This document shows, piece after piece, positions 1 to 9,302 of a DNA stretch of 64,000 bases. The stretch comes from Melioribacteraceae bacterium (GTDB lineage: Bacteria; Bacteroidota; Ignavibacteria; Ignavibacteriales; Melioribacteraceae). Below the pieces are notes generated by a model. The model was given only the letters and a program-made list of their open reading frames with translations, was not told the origin of the DNA and searched no databases. A program made the translations under genes and the position numbers. The number at the start of each line of letters is the position of its first letter. The stretch's first letter is position 1. Where the stretch lies: the NCBI GenBank assembly GCA_026417375.1, contig JAOADJ010000031.1:1-64000 (forward strand), read 5' to 3'.

Positions 1-67
1 AAATTTACTAAAGCTGGTATTCCATGGCGACTTGTTTTTATAGAAATGAAATTGATTAAATCTACTG
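1..67. other. Window-edge sequence, no assignable gene
   Basis: No feature can be assigned. Plus frame 2 stays open from the edge to a TAG at 41-43, so this could be the last few codons of a plus-strand gene starting outside the window. Frame 1 stays open further, but only by reading antisense through the tRNA, which makes it unconvincing. Confidence 0.2.
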
Positions 68-151
68 TGCCCGGAACAGGACTCGAACCTGCACCTCGAA
101 ACCGAGACTAGCTCCTGAAACTAGCGTGTCTACCAATTCCACCATCCGGGC
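68..151 (-). tRNA. tRNA-Leu (anticodon CAG)
   Basis: On the minus strand the sequence folds as a long-variable-arm tRNA. The acceptor stem is GCCCGGA/TCCGGGC. The D-arm has the class II form GTGGAATTGGTAGACAC, the anticodon loop TTCAGGA gives CAG, and the T-arm contains GGTTCGAGTCC. The discriminator base is A, as in leucine tRNAs. The 3' CCA is not encoded. The tRNA lies 57 bases past the stop of the PBP gene. Confidence 0.95.
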
Positions 152-208
152 AAAATTATTTATAAATCAATAATAAATTAATCAAAATTACAAATCAAAA
201 AATTACAA

Positions 209-2503
209 CTATTTATTTTTGTGATTATTAACATTTGTTGAATCAATAAATTGATAAGGGTTAAATCTTGGTTCATTATCAAGCATTGCATCAAATGGTG
301 GAGGAATATCTTTTTTATTTATAATATCAGTTATTCCACCTGTTCTGCAATCACCAGAAATTAATCTTGGTTGACCTAATTCATAAATTGATTCCCTGCA
401 AAAAGTAACAGAAACAACATTTCCACTTGCAGGAGGAGTAAAATCTTCTAACGGTAAATTAATTTGTTCATAAACATCATGCATAAATAAAGCCCAAATT
501 GGCAAAGCAGCAGAAGCACCTTGGCCAAAACTTCCACCAAATTTTATTCGATGATCATCAAATCCAACCCAAACACCGGCAGTAATTTGTGGAGTAAACC
601 CAATAAACCAGGCATCTGAAAATTCCTGAGTTGTACCTGTTTTTCCGGCAGCTGGTCTTCTAAAATTGTAAACACTTCTTGAAGCTGCACCTGTTCCCTG
701 ATCAACGACTGTTGTCATCATATCAGTTACAATGTATGCAGTTTCTTCCGGAATTGCTTCGCTTGAAAAATTGGTGAATTTGTCAATCAAAACACCATCT
801 TTATCTTCTATTCTTAAAATAGAAATTGGCTCGTTATAAATTCCTTTATTACCTAAAGTTGCATATGCTGAAATAATTTCAAGTGGAGAAACAACAGAAG
901 ATCCTAAAGCAATTGATGGAACTAATTCTAACTTTGTTTTAATTCCCATTTGTTCAGCAAATCTTCCAATTTTCCAAAGAGGTGCATAATCTTCAATTAT
1001 TAATCTGGCAGCAATAATATTAATTGATTCAGCTAATCCCCATCGTAAAGTTGTAAATCCACCTGTTTTGTTATCAAAGTTTTGTGGACTCCATAATTTC
1101 GCTGAACCATCGTTATAACTAAATCTTTGATTTAATATTGGATACGCCGGATAAAGACCATTATCAATTGCAACGGCATAAACAATTGGTTTGAAAGCAG
1201 AGCCGGGTTGTCTTTTAATTTGTGTTACATGATTTAATCCATACATAAATTTTTGATCTCTTCCGCCAACCATTGCTCTTATTTCACCAGTTTTAGTATC
1301 CATTGCAAGGAATCCTACTTCAATTTTCTTTTCTTCATTTTTAATTGAATCAATGAATGATTTATTATTAATAAATTTTGCGTAAACTTTTTGTTTTTCT
1401 TGTGATGTAGTTGCTGATTTATATTCTATTGTAGATTTAATAGTTCTATCAATAGTTTCATTTAAAATATCTTTATATTTTTCCCAACGCCAGGCGGCAT
1501 CAAATCTTTTTTGAAAATTTGTTAAATGAGTTTGAACTGCTTTAACTGCAATTTTTTGCATGCGGCTATCTAATGTTGTATAAATATTTAAACCATCCTG
1601 GTATAAATCGTATCCATATTTGTCCGAAAGCTTTTCTAATTGTTGGCGAACATATTCCAAAAAATGAGGAGCTAAGGTTCCACTAATTCCTTCTTCTATT
1701 TTTTTATAAGATAATTTAATTGGTTCTAGTTTATAATTCTCAAATTGTTGTTCAGTAATAAATTCATCTTCGAGCATGTTTTGCATTACTAAATTTCTTC
1801 TTCGCATTGCATTTTCATATTTATCAAATGGATCGTAACCTCTCGGATTTTTTAACAATGAAACTAAAATACCGGCATCAGGAATTGTTAATTCATTTAC
1901 TTTTTTGTTAAAATAAACTTTTGAAGCCATGTAAATTCCATAAGCACCACGACCGAAGTATGAAATGTTAAAATACATTTCTAATATTTCTTTTTTGGTA
2001 TAAGTTTTTTCAATTTGAACTGCAGTTATCCATTCACGAATTTTTCTAACAATTGTTCCGAATGTGTTTTCTTTTTTCCCTTTTAACTCATAAAGATTTT
2101 TTGCCAACTGCTGTGTTATTGTACTAGCACCTTCTCTTTTGAAAAGGAAGATATTTTTAATCATTGCTTTAACAAATCTTTGTAAATCAACACCCCAGTG
2201 ACTGTAAAAGTTTTTATCTTCAGTTGCAATTAATGCATTTATTACATGAGGCGGAATACTATCAATTGAAACTTCAACTCTATTTTGTTTGAAATACTGT
2301 CCAATTAATTCTCCATCTATACTATAAACATTACTTGCTAATTGTGTTTTAGGACTTTCTAGTTGTTGAAGTGATGGTAATCCTTCAATAACATAAAGAA
2401 TAAACAATAATTTAGCTATTAGAATAACAGCAATAACTGTCCATAAAAATACTTTAAATGATTTGTTATTATTTCCTTTTTTAAGTGGTTTCTTTCTTTC
2501 CAT
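209..2503 (-). CDS. Class A penicillin-binding protein (PBP1a family)
   Basis: Bifunctional peptidoglycan synthase that polymerises glycan strands and cross-links stem peptides in the periplasm, anchored by one N-terminal membrane helix (about residues 18-40). The GT51 glycosyltransferase domain shows EDKNFYSHWG (about 95-104), GASTITQQLAKNLY and the KKEILEMYFN segment. The transpeptidase has S435-A-F-K438, S493-I-N495 and K621-T-G. An upstream start would add 20 residues overlapping the next gene. ATG 2503, directly before the basic leader MERKKPLKK and membrane helix, is preferred, giving 764 residues. It is last in an operon with the LpxH-like and M1 peptidase genes, only 4 bases after the LpxH-like stop codon. 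Confidence 0.93.
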   Translation of the reverse strand: MERKKPLKKGNNNKSFKVFLWTVIAVILIAKLLFILYVIEGLPSLQQLESPKTQLASNVYSIDGELIGQYFKQNRVEVSIDSIPPHVINALIATEDKNFYSHWGVDLQRFVKAMIKNIFLFKREGASTITQQLAKNLYELKGKKENTFGTIVRKIREWITAVQIEKTYTKKEILEMYFNISYFGRGAYGIYMASKVYFNKKVNELTIPDAGILVSLLKNPRGYDPFDKYENAMRRRNLVMQNMLEDEFITEQQFENYKLEPIKLSYKKIEEGISGTLAPHFLEYVRQQLEKLSDKYGYDLYQDGLNIYTTLDSRMQKIAVKAVQTHLTNFQKRFDAAWRWEKYKDILNETIDRTIKSTIEYKSATTSQEKQKVYAKFINNKSFIDSIKNEEKKIEVGFLAMDTKTGEIRAMVGGRDQKFMYGLNHVTQIKRQPGSAFKPIVYAVAIDNGLYPAYPILNQRFSYNDGSAKLWSPQNFDNKTGGFTTLRWGLAESINIIAARLIIEDYAPLWKIGRFAEQMGIKTKLELVPSIALGSSVVSPLEIISAYATLGNKGIYNEPISILRIEDKDGVLIDKFTNFSSEAIPEETAYIVTDMMTTVVDQGTGAASRSVYNFRRPAAGKTGTTQEFSDAWFIGFTPQITAGVWVGFDDHRIKFGGSFGQGASAALPIWALFMHDVYEQINLPLEDFTPPASGNVVSVTFCRESIYELGQPRLISGDCRTGGITDIINKKDIPPPFDAMLDNEPRFNPYQFIDSTNVNNHKNK

Positions 2504-2507
2504 AATA

Positions 2508-3233
2508 TTACCAATCGAATATCTCAAATGTACTTGTGAATTTACCATAACATGGTTTGTCAAGCCATGTTCCTAAATTTATATAGTAACCTGAATTATA
2601 ATTTTCAAATGCTCTTTGGTGTGAATGACCAAAAACTACGTAATCAAATCCTTCAGATATTTTTTGTTTAGCTGTTTCATATAAACCATCTTTTTCGCCA
2701 TAATTTTTTTTACTTGTGTATTCTCTGCTTGCTTTGCTTGATTTACTTGCAATTGCAATTCCTAAATCAGGATGAATTAATGAATAAATATTCTGTATTG
2801 TTTTATTTCTTAAAACTTTCTTCAAAATTTTATAACCTAAATCGTTCTTTATTAATCCATCACCATGTGCAATAAAAAATTTTTTATTATTTAATTCTAA
2901 AATTGTTTTATCAAAATATAGATAACTACCAATTTCATTTGTAAAAAAATCTTTGTGTAAAAAATCATGATTACCAATTATATAATGGATAGATTTGTTT
3001 TCATCTTTATATTCAGCAAGAGCTCCTAAAGTTCTAATAAATTTTTTTTGAATTACTTTTTTATATTCGAACCAATAGTCGAATAAATCTCCTACTATTA
3101 TTAATTCATCAGAGTTTTGTTTAGCATATTTCAAAAATTGGACTAGTTTTTTTTCTTTTTCTTTTTCAATTTCATCATTATAAAGTCCAAGATGAATATC
3201 AGAAATAAAAAAATATGTTTTGATATTATTCAT
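2508..3233 (-). CDS. lpxH: UDP-2,3-diacylglucosamine hydrolase-like metallophosphoesterase
   Basis: Probable lipid A enzyme converting UDP-2,3-diacylglucosamine to lipid X plus UMP at the inner face of the cytoplasmic membrane. The calcineurin-like motifs appear in order: DIHLG, GDLFDYWFEY, GNHD, AHGD and FGHSHQ. Length 241 residues is close to E. coli LpxH (240). The longer open frame has extra upstream starts, but ATG 3233 places a basic/hydrophobic first strand before DIHLG and sits 6 bases after an AGAA purine run. It overlaps the stop of the M1 peptidase gene by 8 bases. LpxH versus a related bacterial metallophosphoesterase cannot be fully separated by eye. Confidence 0.85.
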   Translation of the reverse strand: MNNIKTYFFISDIHLGLYNDEIEKEKEKKLVQFLKYAKQNSDELIIVGDLFDYWFEYKKVIQKKFIRTLGALAEYKDENKSIHYIIGNHDFLHKDFFTNEIGSYLYFDKTILELNNKKFFIAHGDGLIKNDLGYKILKKVLRNKTIQNIYSLIHPDLGIAIASKSSKASREYTSKKNYGEKDGLYETAKQKISEGFDYVVFGHSHQRAFENYNSGYYINLGTWLDKPCYGKFTSTFEIFDW

Positions 3234-4929
3234 CATTTCTTGATTCATATTTTGCAAGCAACCATTTATTGGGGTCAAATATAATATTTATTGGTTTCTC
3301 ATCTAAATTGATTTTTATTCTGCTATTTTTTTTATCAATATAGAAATTAAATACTTCACTATTTTTTGTTTGATACTCAATAAGTAAATCTAAGTGGAAT
3401 TTATAAATTTCATAACCTTTTTGTTTCTGTTCAATATTAATTACAAGCTCTTTATTATCAACATCATAATTCCAATCATAAGCAATATCAATTATTCCGG
3501 TTCCATAATAAACCCATTGCTCAAAAAAATATTTTAAATCTTTTCCGGATATTTTTTCACAAATATTTTGGAAGTCTTTTGTTGAAGCATTTGAATATTT
3601 ATATGTTTCAAAATATTTTTTTAAAGAACTAAAAAAATTATTATCACCAATTTCTTTTCTCAACATGTGTAAAACCCAGGCACCTTTATCATAAACCAAT
3701 CTGCTAAATAAATCCTTGATTGGGTTATATAAAGTTCCGGATTTAAATTCAGAAAATTTAGATAACATAGTTGTTTTGAGTGCATCGGAACCGCTTTCCT
3801 TTTCCCAGTAAAGGGCTTCAGAATATGTTGCAAAACCTTCATTCAACCAAATATCTTTCCAAGATTTTAAAGTAACCGCATTTCCCCACCAATGATGTGC
3901 TAATTCGTGAATTAACATATCTGAAAATAATTTTCTGCCATTAATAAAACTTGATCCAATTCCAGTTATTGTTTGATGTTCCATAGCTCCATTTTGCCAA
4001 AGAAATTCAGCTACGGAATATTTTTCTTTACTAAAAGGATAAGGGCCAAATAAATTTTCAAATGTATTTATATAATTTGGATGATCAGAAAAATCTTTGA
4101 TTCCATTTTCATAATCTGATGGGAATAAATAATAAATCAATTTTATTTTGTCATTACTTTTTGAATTAACCTCTTCTTCTTTCGATATATATTTACCAGA
4201 ATAAATAGAAATTAAATATGTGGAAATCGGATAATAAGTTTTCCACACAAAAGTTTTTTTATCACCTTTTTTTTCAATTGATATTAATTTACCATTCGAA
4301 AGCGAAGTTAATGATGAGTCGTTTGTAATTTTTATTTTCATTTGTGCTTTATCATCAGGACGATCAATGCAAGGTAACCATGTTGAAGCGAAAATTGGTT
4401 CATTCATTGTATAAATAAAGGGATAATTTTCTTTTTCAGAAAAAGTAAATGAACCAAAGCCAACATTTTTAGGTGTACCACTATAAATTATTTCAACCTT
4501 TGCAGTATCTAGTGATTTATCAAGAAACAAATAAATTAATTTCTCTTCTCTTTTATAACTAACCTCTTCATTATTAATTTTAATTGATTTTATCAATAAG
4601 TTGTTATAAAAATTAAGAGGTATAAATTTTATTTTATTATCCTTAAGTTTAATTAATATTGAAACTTTAGAATCAATTATTTTTTCTTTTGGAATTATGT
4701 TAATGTCAATATCATAAAATAATACATCAAGTTTTTCTTGAAATGATGGATTATAATACTCCAACACTTCATCTTCATAATTTTTCAAATCTGATATAAA
4801 AGTAATCGGATCTTGATTAAAAGTATAAAAATATTTCTCTGAAATTTGCTGATATAAATAACTTAACCCAAAAATAAATCCAGAAATTATGAATGATATA
4901 AATAGAAATATTAAATTGTTTTTTTTCAT
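3226..4929 (-). CDS. M1 family metallo-aminopeptidase
   Basis: Zinc aminopeptidase that removes N-terminal residues from peptides. The N-terminal hydrophobic segment (about residues 6-25) acts as a signal anchor, so the enzyme is probably exported or membrane-attached. The zinc site is H341-E-x-x-H345 followed by E364 in LNEGFATY. The substrate-binding GxMEN motif appears as GAMEH. A downstream Tyr (VYDKGA region) fits the transition-state tyrosine. At 567 residues it is shorter than PepN-type enzymes and lacks their C-terminal helical domain. Start ATG 4929 precedes the KK-rich leader; the open frame extends 21 codons further upstream without a better site. It is first gene of a minus-strand operon, divergent from glgC. 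Confidence 0.88.
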   Translation of the reverse strand: MKKNNLIFLFISFIISGFIFGLSYLYQQISEKYFYTFNQDPITFISDLKNYEDEVLEYYNPSFQEKLDVLFYDIDINIIPKEKIIDSKVSILIKLKDNKIKFIPLNFYNNLLIKSIKINNEEVSYKREEKLIYLFLDKSLDTAKVEIIYSGTPKNVGFGSFTFSEKENYPFIYTMNEPIFASTWLPCIDRPDDKAQMKIKITNDSSLTSLSNGKLISIEKKGDKKTFVWKTYYPISTYLISIYSGKYISKEEEVNSKSNDKIKLIYYLFPSDYENGIKDFSDHPNYINTFENLFGPYPFSKEKYSVAEFLWQNGAMEHQTITGIGSSFINGRKLFSDMLIHELAHHWWGNAVTLKSWKDIWLNEGFATYSEALYWEKESGSDALKTTMLSKFSEFKSGTLYNPIKDLFSRLVYDKGAWVLHMLRKEIGDNNFFSSLKKYFETYKYSNASTKDFQNICEKISGKDLKYFFEQWVYYGTGIIDIAYDWNYDVDNKELVINIEQKQKGYEIYKFHLDLLIEYQTKNSEVFNFYIDKKNSRIKINLDEKPINIIFDPNKWLLAKYESRNDE

Positions 4930-5030
4930 ACACAAAGATAAAATGAAAAAATATTTAATGATAACAAATATTAATTTGCCAATAACCATCAATTTGAATA
5001 TATTTTAATTGAAACTGCAAAGGGATTTTT

Positions 5031-6269
5031 ATGGCATACACTGGTTCAACATCGTTAAGAAAAACTTTGACAATGATACTTGCTGGAGGGCAAGGTGAAA
5101 GATTATTTCCTCTTACAAAAGAGAGAACAAAACCTTCTGTTCCATTCGGTGGTAAATACAGAATAATTGATTTTACTTTGTCAAACTGTTTGAACTCTGG
5201 TTTAAGAAGAATTTTTGTTATTACTCAATATAAGTCTGATTCTTTAAGCAGACATTTATATGAAGCCTGGAATATTTTTAATCCTGATCTTGGTGAATTT
5301 ATTTATTCAATTCCTCCACAACTAAAAACAAGTAACAATTGGTATTTAGGCACAGCTAATGCAGTTCATCAGAATATGAATTTAATTGAAGATGAGAATT
5401 ATGAAAATTTATTACTACTATCTGGTGATCATATTTATAAAATGGATTATTTGAAGATGATTCAATATCATAACGAAAAAAATGCTCAGCTTACAATTGC
5501 TAGTATTGAAATCCCTTCTTCACAAGCAAACAGATTTGGTGTTATTGATATTGATGACAATTACAAAGTAAGATCTTTTATTGAAAAACCTAAAAGCCCA
5601 CCCGAAATTCCTGATAAGCCAGGTTTATCTTTTGTTAATATGGGTATTTATGTTTTTTCTACTTCAACAATAAAAGAAGTATTTAAAAAAATGGATAAAG
5701 AAAATATTCCAAGTTACGATTTTGGTAAAGATGTAATTCCATATATGATTAAAAATGATTATCATGTTCAGGCTTATAGATTTGTTGATGAAAATAAAAA
5801 AGCTGAACCATATTGGGTTGATGTTGGTACTATTGATAGTTATTATGCTGCAAGTATGGATTTAATAAATGTAATACCACACTTTAATTTATATGATAGT
5901 GATTGGCCATTAAGAACAAGACAATTACAATTTCCACCAGCTAAAACTATTTCTCATGAAGGTGAAAGAGTTGGTCGGGCAATAAATTCTCTTATTACAG
6001 ATGGAACTATAATTTCCGGTGGATTAGTTGAACGCTCTATCCTTGGTTATAATGTTCGTGTTAATAGTTATTCTTATATAACAGATTCTATAATTTATGA
6101 TAATTGTAATATTGGAAGACACGCAAGAATAAGAAGAACTATAATTGACAAAAATGTTGTTATACCAGAAGGAATGGAAATTGGCTTTGACACAGAAACC
6201 GATAAAAAAAGATTTACTGTTTCTGAAACTGGTATAGTTGTAATTCCCAAAAATTACAGATTCAAATAA
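5031..6269 (+). CDS. glgC: Glucose-1-phosphate adenylyltransferase
   Basis: Makes ADP-glucose from glucose-1-phosphate and ATP, the committed step of bacterial glycogen synthesis. The N-terminal nucleotidyltransferase domain has LAGGQGERLFPLTKERTKP and later GDHIYKMDY and FVNMGIYVF. The catalytic segment EPYWVDVGTIDSY follows. The C-terminal left-handed beta-helix begins about residue 310 (VERSILGYNVRVNSYS, NCNIGRHARIRR). Length 412 is normal for GlgC. An AAGGG ribosome site precedes the ATG. A strong hairpin terminator follows. The GH13 protein at 54433-57990 may belong to the same alpha-glucan metabolism, but there is no direct linkage. Confidence 0.96.
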   Translation: MAYTGSTSLRKTLTMILAGGQGERLFPLTKERTKPSVPFGGKYRIIDFTLSNCLNSGLRRIFVITQYKSDSLSRHLYEAWNIFNPDLGEFIYSIPPQLKTSNNWYLGTANAVHQNMNLIEDENYENLLLLSGDHIYKMDYLKMIQYHNEKNAQLTIASIEIPSSQANRFGVIDIDDNYKVRSFIEKPKSPPEIPDKPGLSFVNMGIYVFSTSTIKEVFKKMDKENIPSYDFGKDVIPYMIKNDYHVQAYRFVDENKKAEPYWVDVGTIDSYYAASMDLINVIPHFNLYDSDWPLRTRQLQFPPAKTISHEGERVGRAINSLITDGTIISGGLVERSILGYNVRVNSYSYITDSIIYDNCNIGRHARIRRTIIDKNVVIPEGMEIGFDTETDKKRFTVSETGIVVIPKNYRFK

Positions 6270-6295
6270 TAATTCATCAAATATTGTTATAAATA

Positions 6296-6327
6296 AATAA
6301 CTGCATAGATTTATGCAGTTATTTTTT
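6296..6327 (+). terminator. Rho-independent terminator of glgC
   Basis: A perfect 12-bp inverted repeat (AATAACTGCATA / TATGCAGTTATT) with the 4-base loop GATT is followed by a run of T to 6327. It lies 26 bases after the glgC stop and 19 bases before uvrC, so uvrC should have its own promoter or rely on read-through. Confidence 0.85.
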
Positions 6328-6345
6328 ATTTAAACTGTACATTTT

Positions 6346-8166
6346 ATGAATGAAAAAATAAAAGAAAAGTTAGAAAGCATTCCTACGTTACCAGGAATTT
6401 ATCAGTTCTTAAATGATAAACAAAAAGTAATTTATGTTGGCAAAGCTAAAAATCTTAAAAATAGAGTTCGTTCTTATTTTCAAAAAAACATAGAGTCTCC
6501 AAAAACACAAGCACTTGTAAATAAAATTGATGACATAGAAATTATTATTACTGATTCTGAAATAGAAGCTTTAGTACTTGAAAATAATTTAATCAAAGAA
6601 TTAAAACCAAGATATAATATTAATCTTAAAGACGATAAATCCTTCCCTTATATAAAAGTTACAAACGAATTATTTCCACAGGTTTATGCTACAAGAAATA
6701 TTGAAAAAGATGGAAGCAAATATTTTGGTCCATATACCGATGTTAAAACAATGAAATCATCATTGAGATTGATTAATAAAATTTTCAAAATCAGAAGTTG
6801 TAAATATGATTTAACTAAAGAAACGATAGAAAAGAAAAAATATAAAATCTGTCTTGACTACCATATTAAAAAATGTGAAGGCCCATGTGAAGGATTAGTA
6901 AGTATTGAAAGATATAATTCATTTGTTAATCAAGTTATAAAAGTTTTAAAGGGAAAAACTGATGAATTAATAAATGAATTAAAACAACAAATGATTGAAG
7001 CATCGGCAAATCTTGAATTTGAAAAAGCAGCAGAAATAAGAGATCGTATTGAACAATTATATGTTTATACATCAAAGCAAAAGGTTGTATCAACAGATTT
7101 AACAGAAAAAGATATTATAAGTGCTGCAGTAGAAGGTAAAGATGTTGCTGTTACAATATTAAATATTCGAAATGGAAAACTGGTTGGTAAAAAACAATTC
7201 TTTTTAACTATCGAAGAAGAAACCGAAGAAAACAAAATTTATTCTGCAATAATTAAATTTTATTATAATGAATATGTTGAGATTCCTAAAGAAATTGTAA
7301 TTGAAGTTGAACCAGATGAACAAGAAACACTTTTAGAATGGTTGAATTTAAAATCAAACAACAAATGTTATTTTGTAATACCTCAAAAACAAAGTGATAC
7401 TAAATCACTATTAAATATGTGCAAACAAAATGCAATTCTTGCATTAAAAGAAATTCAACTCCAAAAAATGAAAAAAGAAGGTAATATTCCCTACGTTCTT
7501 TCATCATTAAAAAGAGATTTGAGATTGGCAAACATTCCACGCACAATTGAATGCTTCGACAATAGCAATCTACAAGGTAGCGATGCAGTTGCGAGTATGG
7601 TTGTGTTCATTGATGCAAAACCTAAAAAAAGTTTATACAGAAAATTTATAATTAAAACTGTTGAAGGACCAGATGATTTTGCAAGTATGAAAGAAATAAT
7701 TAAAAGAAGATACACAAAGCTTTTAGAAGAAAAACAACCACTACCTGATTTGATAATGGTTGATGGTGGAAAAGGTCAACTTTCAAGTGCAATTGAAGCA
7801 CTTGAAGAAATTGGAATTAAAAAATTTGAAATTATCGGTTTAGCAAAAAGATTAGAAGAAGTTTTTCTACCAAATGAAAGTGAGCCAATTATTATTCCTA
7901 AAACATCATCAAGTTTAAAATTACTTCAACAAATAAGAGATGAAGCTCATCGTTTTGCAATTACATTTCATCGGGAAAGAAGAAGTAAAAGAATAATAAA
8001 CACTGAATTAAAATCTATCAAAGGAATTGGAGATAAGCTAGCCAATAAATTAATTTCAACATTAGGGAGTGTTGAAAAAGTTAAAACTACTTCAATTGAA
8101 GAACTTGAAAAAATTATTGGTAAATCTAAAGCGGAAATAATTTATAATCATTTTAATCCGAAATAA
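6346..8166 (+). CDS. uvrC: Excinuclease ABC subunit C
   Basis: Endonuclease of nucleotide excision repair that makes both incisions around lesions marked by UvrA/UvrB. The N-terminal GIY-YIG nuclease shows LPGIYQFLNDKQKVIYVGKA. A cysteine cluster follows (RSCKYD, KKYKICLDYHIKKCEGPC). The UVR/UvrB-binding motif lies around residue 225 (LEFEKAAEIRDRIEQL). The RNase H-like nuclease domain has ECFDNSNLQGSDAVASMVVF and LIMVDGGKGQL. A C-terminal helix-hairpin-helix pair is at KSIKGIGDKLANKL. Length 606 is typical. uvrA is at 22874-25693 on the other strand, not in the same operon. The stop codon abuts the terminator T-run of the opposing SRP RNA. Confidence 0.97.
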   Translation: MNEKIKEKLESIPTLPGIYQFLNDKQKVIYVGKAKNLKNRVRSYFQKNIESPKTQALVNKIDDIEIIITDSEIEALVLENNLIKELKPRYNINLKDDKSFPYIKVTNELFPQVYATRNIEKDGSKYFGPYTDVKTMKSSLRLINKIFKIRSCKYDLTKETIEKKKYKICLDYHIKKCEGPCEGLVSIERYNSFVNQVIKVLKGKTDELINELKQQMIEASANLEFEKAAEIRDRIEQLYVYTSKQKVVSTDLTEKDIISAAVEGKDVAVTILNIRNGKLVGKKQFFLTIEEETEENKIYSAIIKFYYNEYVEIPKEIVIEVEPDEQETLLEWLNLKSNNKCYFVIPQKQSDTKSLLNMCKQNAILALKEIQLQKMKKEGNIPYVLSSLKRDLRLANIPRTIECFDNSNLQGSDAVASMVVFIDAKPKKSLYRKFIIKTVEGPDDFASMKEIIKRRYTKLLEEKQPLPDLIMVDGGKGQLSSAIEALEEIGIKKFEIIGLAKRLEEVFLPNESEPIIIPKTSSSLKLLQQIRDEAHRFAITFHRERRSKRIINTELKSIKGIGDKLANKLISTLGSVEKVKTTSIEELEKIIGKSKAEIIYNHFNPK

Positions 8167-8169
8167 AAA

Positions 8170-8261
8170 GCCAGACTTCAAATCACCCAAGTTAAATACT
8201 GACCGTTGCTTCCTTCCGGACCTGGCGGGGTTGGGTATTAACTTGCCGATTAAAGCCTGGC
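8170..8261 (-). ncRNA. ffs: Signal recognition particle RNA (4.5S-like, small)
   Basis: The minus strand carries the conserved SRP domain IV: CAGGTCCGGAAGGAAGCA, with the GGAA tetraloop and asymmetric internal loop. The ends (GCCAGGCTTTAATC and GATTTGAAGTCTGGC) pair over about 14 positions with one G-U and one bulge, giving a single rod of about 92 nt. A run CTTTTTATTT directly after the 3' end, overlapping the uvrC stop, makes it an intrinsic terminator. The RNA binds Ffh and targets ribosomes to the membrane. Exact ends are inferred from pairing; if the -7 box at 8275-8282 is used, the 5' end would be near 8268. Confidence 0.93.
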
Positions 8262-8274
8262 AAAATTTTGCGTG

Positions 8275-8282
8275 CAAATATA
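8275..8282 (-). promoter_or_regulatory. Candidate -7 box for SRP RNA
   Basis: TATATTTG on the minus strand matches the Bacteroidota -7 consensus TAnnTTTG and lies 14 bases before the paired 5' end of the SRP RNA. No clear TTTG -33 element is present at the usual spacing, so support is partial. Confidence 0.35.
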
Positions 8283-8288
8283 AAAAAC

Positions 8289-9302
8289 TTAATTAACATA
8301 ATTAATTACTAACTCATAAATTGTTTCAGCATTAATACCACCTTCACCAACATAATTACATTTCTTTGGATCTATCGGACAATGAGTTTTACAATAATTT
8401 TCACCCGGTAAAACTATTTTACTTTCATTTCCAATTGGTCCCCACAATTTTGGAGAACATGCTGTTAACGGACAAAACAGTGAAATTGTTTTTACTTTTA
8501 ATGCTGCACATATATGCATGGGTCCTGTGCTTGATGAAATTAAAACATCTAAAACTGAAAAATTAATAATTGATTCTCTTAATGATTTATTTTTCATTAG
8601 ATAAAATACATTCTCAATATCTGAAATTTCCTTTGGTGGATTATTATCTGTTATTACAACTTTAATATTCTTATGATTAGATAATTTTATAATTAATTTT
8701 TGGTATTCATTGATAATTAAATTGGGAGCTGAATTACCACTTGTAGTATTTATTCCAATTATGATTTCATTATTAGGTGCAATATTATTTTTAATTTCTG
8801 ATGCTTTCTTTTTTTCATCATTTGTTAAAAATATTTCAGGATAAATTGAAACTGGTTTAATTCCAATTTTTCTAATCAGGTCTAATGAATAATCAGCTTC
8901 ATGTCTTAATGGAATATACTTTTTTCTATCAACAAATTTTGTAAATGTTAAAAACTGATATAATTTATGACCAACTCCGATTCTATTTTTAATACCTGAA
9001 AAAAATAAAATGTAGTTTATTCTTTCATTAGGAAGTAACATTAATGCATGAGTAAACTTGTATTTAGAAATTATTTTAATTTCTTCTGAAATATTTTTTA
9101 TTCCCTTTTTATTTTCATCATAAATAATAATTTCATCAACATATGGATTATTTAAGTATATATCTTTTGTATATTTACGAACCATCACAGCAACAAATGA
9201 ATTTGGATAAAATCTTTTTATTTCTCTTGGAAGTGGAGTCGATAAAACAACATCACCAATTCTATCTTGTCTTACAATTAATATTCTTAATTGATCTTTC
9301 AA
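8289..9302 (-). CDS. Glycosyltransferase family 9 (heptosyltransferase-like)
   Basis: Probably transfers a heptose or related sugar from an ADP- or nucleotide-sugar onto lipopolysaccharide core or a surface glycan, in the cytoplasm. The N-terminus VRQDRIGDVVLSTPLPREI is the GT9 signature. The C-terminal donor-binding region is SSSTGPMHICAALKVKTISLFCP. Length 337 is normal. The start is TTG at 9302, overlapping the upstream stop as TTGA, with AGGA four bases before it. A cysteine-rich tail (NYCKTHCPIDPKKC) is seen. Translationally coupled to the GT4 gene, so both likely act on one glycan. Acceptor and donor are unknown. Confidence 0.87.
   Translation of the reverse strand: MKDQLRILIVRQDRIGDVVLSTPLPREIKRFYPNSFVAVMVRKYTKDIYLNNPYVDEIIIYDENKKGIKNISEEIKIISKYKFTHALMLLPNERINYILFFSGIKNRIGVGHKLYQFLTFTKFVDRKKYIPLRHEADYSLDLIRKIGIKPVSIYPEIFLTNDEKKKASEIKNNIAPNNEIIIGINTTSGNSAPNLIINEYQKLIIKLSNHKNIKVVITDNNPPKEISDIENVFYLMKNKSLRESIINFSVLDVLISSSTGPMHICAALKVKTISLFCPLTACSPKLWGPIGNESKIVLPGENYCKTHCPIDPKKCNYVGEGGINAETIYELVINYVN

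Noticed and set aside
1-111. Open frame 1 from the window edge into the tRNA
   Set aside because: It would read antisense through tRNA-Leu, giving the familiar spurious translation of a tRNA; no independent support.
3660-3842. Short frame inside the M1 peptidase gene
   Set aside because: Same-strand alternative frame within a gene with complete zinc motifs; no features.
8092-8277. A 61-residue frame on the minus strand
   Set aside because: It lies across the SRP RNA and the antisense of uvrC; no family features.
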